A model generated the notes under the pieces. The model saw only the letters and a program-made list of their open reading frames with translations, did not search any database and had not been told where the DNA came from. This document shows, in pieces, positions 6,747-9,360 of a DNA stretch of 9,360 nucleotides. The stretch spans positions 1 to 9,360 of the forward strand of contig JALSMC010000247.1 in NCBI GenBank assembly GCA_026987995.1. Reading direction: 5' to 3'. This stretch comes from Sulfurimonas sp. GTDB lineage: Bacteria; Campylobacterota; Campylobacteria; Campylobacterales; Sulfurimonadaceae. Numbering within the stretch: position 1 is the stretch's first letter; each line of letters begins with the position of its first letter. A program made the position numbers and the translations under genes.

Positions 6747-7117
6747 TCTCTTGCTTCGTTTAAGTCATAAAAGAATTTTATTTCTCCATCCATAAACCAG
6801 TTTCCCATTTTAGCTAAATACTCTTGCCACTCTTTAGTACCAACTATAGCTATTTTTAAGAATATATCTTTATATGCCATACCAAATTTAAAATCATCCC
6901 AAGCAGCCTGTGCTTCCCAACCTGTAAACTCTGTTGCATCAAGAAGCATATTAACCTTTGTGTTTGGTATCGCTTTTATAGCATTAATAGCTTGTTCAAG
7001 CATCGGAACCATTATCGAATAGTCTTGATGTGTTAATGTTCCGGTTGCTTTTAGTGTTATGTTTAAGTTTGAACCATTTAATTGTGTCTCTACATTCATA
7101 CTTGGAGTTATTTGCAT
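6734..7117 (-). CDS. SpoIIAA-like (STAS/SEC14-type) small protein
   Basis: Cytoplasmic-looking protein of 127 aa with no signal peptide or membrane segment. The pattern fits the SpoIIAA-like family: a beta-strand region (19-27), a helix (34-49), VNMLLDATEFTGWEAQAAWD (55-74), then IAIVGTKEWQEYLAKMGNWF (89-108) and a final EIKFFYDLNEAREWAL (112-127). The GW-(E)AQAAWDD-(F)KFG and VGTKEWQ blocks are typical. These proteins share the STAS/SEC14 fold; a ligand-binding or membrane-associated regulatory role is supposed but not established. The start ATG has an excellent Shine-Dalgarno, GAGGA (7124-7128), at 6 nt. It is the first gene of the minus-strand operon and overlaps the membrane-protein gene by 13 nt, which may mean the two proteins work together. 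Confidence 0.85.
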   Translation of the reverse strand: MQITPSMNVETQLNGSNLNITLKATGTLTHQDYSIMVPMLEQAINAIKAIPNTKVNMLLDATEFTGWEAQAAWDDFKFGMAYKDIFLKIAIVGTKEWQEYLAKMGNWFMDGEIKFFYDLNEAREWAL

Positions 7118-7165
7118 ATTATTTCCTCATTAGTCAAATTAAAGTAGATTGTATCTAATTTATTT

Positions 7166-7171
7166 ATTATA
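7166..7171 (-). promoter_or_regulatory. Candidate -10 box of the STAS-trhA-pepA-yqiA operon
   Basis: The minus strand reads TTCTATAATAAA, a perfect TATAAT at 7171-7166, about 50 nt before the first start codon. The expected leader is about 42 nt and includes the GAGGA ribosome binding site. Upstream lies T-rich DNA with no clear TTGACA. The plus strand of the same 77-bp divergent gap has TTATTAT (7165-7171) and TATGATACAAT (7194-7204), which could serve the divergent GGDEF gene. Confidence 0.45.
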
Positions 7172-7194
7172 GAAGGTAAAAATTAAAATAAAAT

Positions 7195-8106
7195 ATGATA
7201 CAATTTTATATGACTAAAAAACAAATTTTAATATTAGAAAATAATCAAAAAAATTTTGAAACGCTTGATGCAATATTTGCCAAAGAGGATTTTGATTGTA
7301 GTGTTGCCTTAGATAAAGAGACCTTAGATGGCTTAAATATCGAAGATTTTGATTTAGTGTTGGTAAACTCTCATGTGCAGTATATAGATGTAGTAGCTTT
7401 AACAACTTTAGTACATGCCGACTTTGCAATAAAGGTACCGATTTTATACCTAGACAATGCTAAAGAGCATAATAAAAAACATCTTCAAGAATGTTTTGAT
7501 AATGGTGCATGTGAGTACTTTAAAAAACCGTTTGATAAGTTAGAAATACTTTCTCGTGTACTATACCATTTTCATCAATTTCAAAAGATGAAAGAGTGTA
7601 AGTTGCGTGTAGATAAACTTGCTCATTTAGCAACTATGGATCAACTCTCAAAATCATCATCTAAAATGCATATGAATGCAATTTTAAAACATGAAATAAA
7701 TAATTATAAAAGATACAAAGTTGATACAAGTATAATTTATATGAGTTTAGTAAATGTAGATAAAATAGTTGGAGTGTTTGGGTTTGAAAAAGGAGAAAAG
7801 CTAATCGCTATGTTTGCCAAAGAGTTAAAAAAGACTCTTAGAGAATCTGATACACTTGCCCGTTGGGTCGGTTCTGAATTTATCATATTACTTACAAATA
7901 CTGATGCAAAAATTTCACGTACGATTACACAAAAAATTAACGAAAATCTTTCTAAAATAGAAGTTATGAGAGGGACAAAGCCGATTATGGCTTTTGGAAT
8001 TACACAGTTAACAGAAGAAGATAATGTTGAAGAGCTTATTAACCGTGCAAAATATGCTTTAAAAGAAGCTAAAAAACAAACCTATGGACGTATAGAAGTC
8101 GCTTAG
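7195..8106 (+). CDS. Degenerate receiver-GGDEF protein, possible c-di-GMP receptor
   Basis: 303 aa in two domains: a response-regulator receiver (about 8-126) and a GGDEF domain (about 146-300), joined by a helical linker. The receiver starts [13 protein letters not shown], but the phospho-acceptor position at the end of beta-3 (LVLVNSH) is Asn58 instead of Asp, and the usual Thr/Ser after beta-4 is missing; Lys111-Pro112 remain. In the GGDEF domain the DxDxFK motif reads NVDKIV (first metal Asp to Asn187), and GGDEF reads VGSEF (225-229). Cyclase activity is therefore unlikely. The inhibitory-site motif RESD (216-219), five residues before VGSEF, is intact. ATG 7195 has only AGAAGG (7171-7176) 18 nt away; ATG 7210 would start exactly at the domain and could be leaderless behind TACAAT (7199-7204). 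It overlaps trpB tail-to-tail by 4 bp. It is more A/T-rich than its neighbours. Confidence 0.85.
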   Translation: MIQFYMTKKQILILENNQKNFETLDAIFAKEDFDCSVALDKETLDGLNIEDFDLVLVNSHVQYIDVVALTTLVHADFAIKVPILYLDNAKEHNKKHLQECFDNGACEYFKKPFDKLEILSRVLYHFHQFQKMKECKLRVDKLAHLATMDQLSKSSSKMHMNAILKHEINNYKRYKVDTSIIYMSLVNVDKIVGVFGFEKGEKLIAMFAKELKKTLRESDTLARWVGSEFIILLTNTDAKISRTITQKINENLSKIEVMRGTKPIMAFGITQLTEEDNVEELINRAKYALKEAKKQTYGRIEVA

Positions 8107-9302
8107 TCGAAATGAAGTAAGTCTTTAGCCTGAATCATATCTTTATCACCACGTCCACTTAAGTTTACAATGATGAGTTTGTCTTTTATGTTTGGTATCT
8201 TTTTAAGATAAGCCACTGCATGAGAGGACTCAAATGCAGGGATGATTCCCTCTTTTTGGCTTAACCATACAAAAGCATCAAGGGCTTCTTGGTCGGTTGC
8301 ATGGCCGTAACTCACACTGAGGTTTTCTTTATGAAAAGCATGTTCTGGCCCTATGCCTGGGTAGTCAAGTCCTGCTGAGATGGAGTGTGCTTCGAGGATT
8401 TGACCATCTTCATCTTGAAGTAAGTAAGACATCTGACCATGAAGTACACCTGGGCGACCTTTTTCTAATGAGCAGCCATGTTTGTCAGTATCTAAACCAA
8501 GCCCACCAGCCTCAACACCGATGCACTCAACACTCTCATCTTCTAAGAAGTGCTGAAACATACCAATGGCGTTTGAACCACCACCAATACAGGCAATTAC
8601 ATGGTCAGGTAATCGGTTTTCTTTCTCGAGTATCTGAGCACGAGCTTCCCACCCGATAATAGCTTGAAAGTCACGAACCATCATAGGGTAGGGATGCGGG
8701 CCTGCAACTGTACCGATGATGTAAAAAGTATCTCTCGCATTTGTAACCCAGTGACGGATGGCATCATTCATAGCATCTTTAAGGGTGCGGCTTCCTGACT
8801 CCACAGAGTTTACTTTTGCACCAAGAAGTTTCATACGAAAAACATTAAGTTCTTGACGAGAAACATCTTTAGCACCCATAAAAATCTCACACTCTAAACC
8901 AAGTAATGCACAGATAGTAGCAGTAGCCACACCGTGTTGTCCTGCACCTGTCTCAGCGATTATCTTTTTATAACCAAGACGTTTTGCCATAAGCCCTTGA
9001 GCGATAACATTGTTTACTTTGTGTGCACCTGTGTGGTTTAGGTCTTCGCGTTTAAGGTAGATTTTTGCACCAAGTTCTTTTGAGATATTTTCAGCATAGT
9101 AAAGTGGAGAAGGACGACCAACATAATCTTTTAAGTAGTAGTGTACCTCTTTCCAAAAATCTTCATTATGGCGAATAGATTCATACTCTTCTTTGAGTTG
9201 GAGTAGAGCAGGCATAAGTGTTTCAGGAACATAGCGTCCACCGAAGATTCCGAAGTGTCCGTTTTCATCTGGATCATATTTTGACTTACTTGGAATATAC
9301 AT
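8103..9302 (-). CDS. trpB: Tryptophan synthase beta chain
   Basis: PLP enzyme that condenses indole with L-serine to make tryptophan, normally in an alpha2beta2 complex with TrpA; cytoplasmic. 399 aa, the usual TrpB1 length. The PLP lysine is Lys95 in HTGAHKVNN (90-98), the catalytic glutamate is Glu117 in AETGAGQHG (116-124), and the phosphate loop is GGGSNAIG (240-247). These align with Salmonella Lys87 and Glu109 at an offset of 8. The C-terminal LSGRGDKDM (381-389) supplies the serine near the pyridine nitrogen. The start ATG has AGAGG (9310-9314) 7 nt upstream and overlaps the stop of the preceding gene by one base (TAATG). No trpA follows: the next gene is the convergent GGDEF gene, whose stop overlaps the trpB stop, and no terminator is visible between them. 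Confidence 0.97.
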   Translation of the reverse strand: MYIPSKSKYDPDENGHFGIFGGRYVPETLMPALLQLKEEYESIRHNEDFWKEVHYYLKDYVGRPSPLYYAENISKELGAKIYLKREDLNHTGAHKVNNVIAQGLMAKRLGYKKIIAETGAGQHGVATATICALLGLECEIFMGAKDVSRQELNVFRMKLLGAKVNSVESGSRTLKDAMNDAIRHWVTNARDTFYIIGTVAGPHPYPMMVRDFQAIIGWEARAQILEKENRLPDHVIACIGGGSNAIGMFQHFLEDESVECIGVEAGGLGLDTDKHGCSLEKGRPGVLHGQMSYLLQDEDGQILEAHSISAGLDYPGIGPEHAFHKENLSVSYGHATDQEALDAFVWLSQKEGIIPAFESSHAVAYLKKIPNIKDKLIIVNLSGRGDKDMIQAKDLLHFD

Positions 9303-9360
9303 TAATTAACCTCTATAAGTGAATATACTTCGGTCTTCTCTTCTAGCTTCTTGATACCAT
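9302..9360 (-). CDS. apt: C-terminal fragment, probable adenine phosphoribosyltransferase
   Basis: The minus strand is open from the window edge for 18 codons and stops at TAA (9304-9302), which overlaps the trpB ATG. The residues are [18 protein letters not shown]. The 'KL....VYSLI' ending resembles the last strand of adenine phosphoribosyltransferases, which salvage adenine to AMP. The tight overlap with trpB shows a shared transcript. That it is a gene end is quite likely; the apt assignment rests on a very short match and is tentative. Confidence 0.45.
   Translation of the reverse strand, partial: GIKKLEEKTEVYSLIEVN

Noticed and set aside
7214..7429. Minus-strand open frame inside the REC-GGDEF gene
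   Set aside because: Overlaps a clear receiver domain on the other strand and has a low-complexity, shadow-like composition.
8387..8659. 90-codon plus-strand open frame inside trpB
   Set aside because: His/Gln-rich composition typical of an antisense frame over trpB; no start signal.
1..9360. CRISPR array, insertion sequence, tRNA, prophage or toxin-antitoxin pair
   Set aside because: No regularly spaced direct repeats, transposase motifs, cloverleaf or phage genes were seen on either strand.

Overview
The window looks like chromosomal DNA of a Campylobacterota (epsilonproteobacterial) organism, most like a free-living Sulfurimonas/Sulfurovum/Arcobacter-type bacterium. This is inferred from the low GC content, the codon choice, the short gene spacing with overlapping ends, the AT-rich promoters, and the mix of core metabolic genes with signalling genes. 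I cannot name the species. Nearly all genes belong to recognisable families, and there is no phage, transposase, CRISPR array, tRNA or rRNA that I can see.

Left part (1-2870): the last 31 codons of an unidentified plus-strand gene, possibly a MarR-like regulator, are followed by metE on the minus strand (cobalamin-independent methionine synthase, all zinc and substrate residues intact). A perfect 10-bp inverted repeat spans the metE stop codon. Upstream of metE lies a 395-bp gap, the only long non-genic stretch. It holds a likely metE -10 box and an unexplained block (about 2543-2752) that is locally richer in G, can form several pairings, and reads as interrupted protein on the plus strand and as a 64-codon ORF with a good ribosome binding site on the minus strand.

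Middle part (2870-7117): a plus-strand ADP-ribosylglycohydrolase-family gene of the J1-crystallin-like type is followed by a very small gene (47 codons, 3941-4084) with a strong Shine-Dalgarno sequence lying across the end of the upstream gene. These converge on a minus-strand cluster that reads, in transcription order, SpoIIAA/STAS-like protein, hemolysin III/TrhA-type membrane protein, leucyl aminopeptidase PepA, and YqiA-type esterase. Two of the three junctions overlap (13 nt and 1 nt) and the third gap is 53 nt, so this is very probably one operon. It runs from a TATAAT box near 7166-7171 to an intrinsic terminator at 4037-4066 that lies inside the small plus-strand gene.

Right part (7118-9360): a plus-strand receiver-GGDEF protein is divergent from the operon. 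Its receiver lacks the phospho-acceptor Asp and its GGDEF motif reads VGSEF, but the RxxD inhibitory c-di-GMP site is intact. It is therefore better read as a possible c-di-GMP receptor than as a cyclase. It ends in a 4-bp tail-to-tail overlap with trpB (tryptophan synthase beta chain). The trpB start overlaps the stop codon of an upstream gene whose visible 18 C-terminal residues resemble adenine phosphoribosyltransferase.

The genes do not form one pathway. They are amino-acid biosynthesis (metE, trpB), peptide turnover (pepA) and small regulatory or hydrolytic proteins. I see no obvious new multi-gene defence or mobile system. The points most worth a second look are the degenerate REC-GGDEF protein, the unexplained 2543-2752 element, the hidden 47-residue gene carrying an antisense terminator, and the altered metal site of the ADP-ribosylglycohydrolase homologue.
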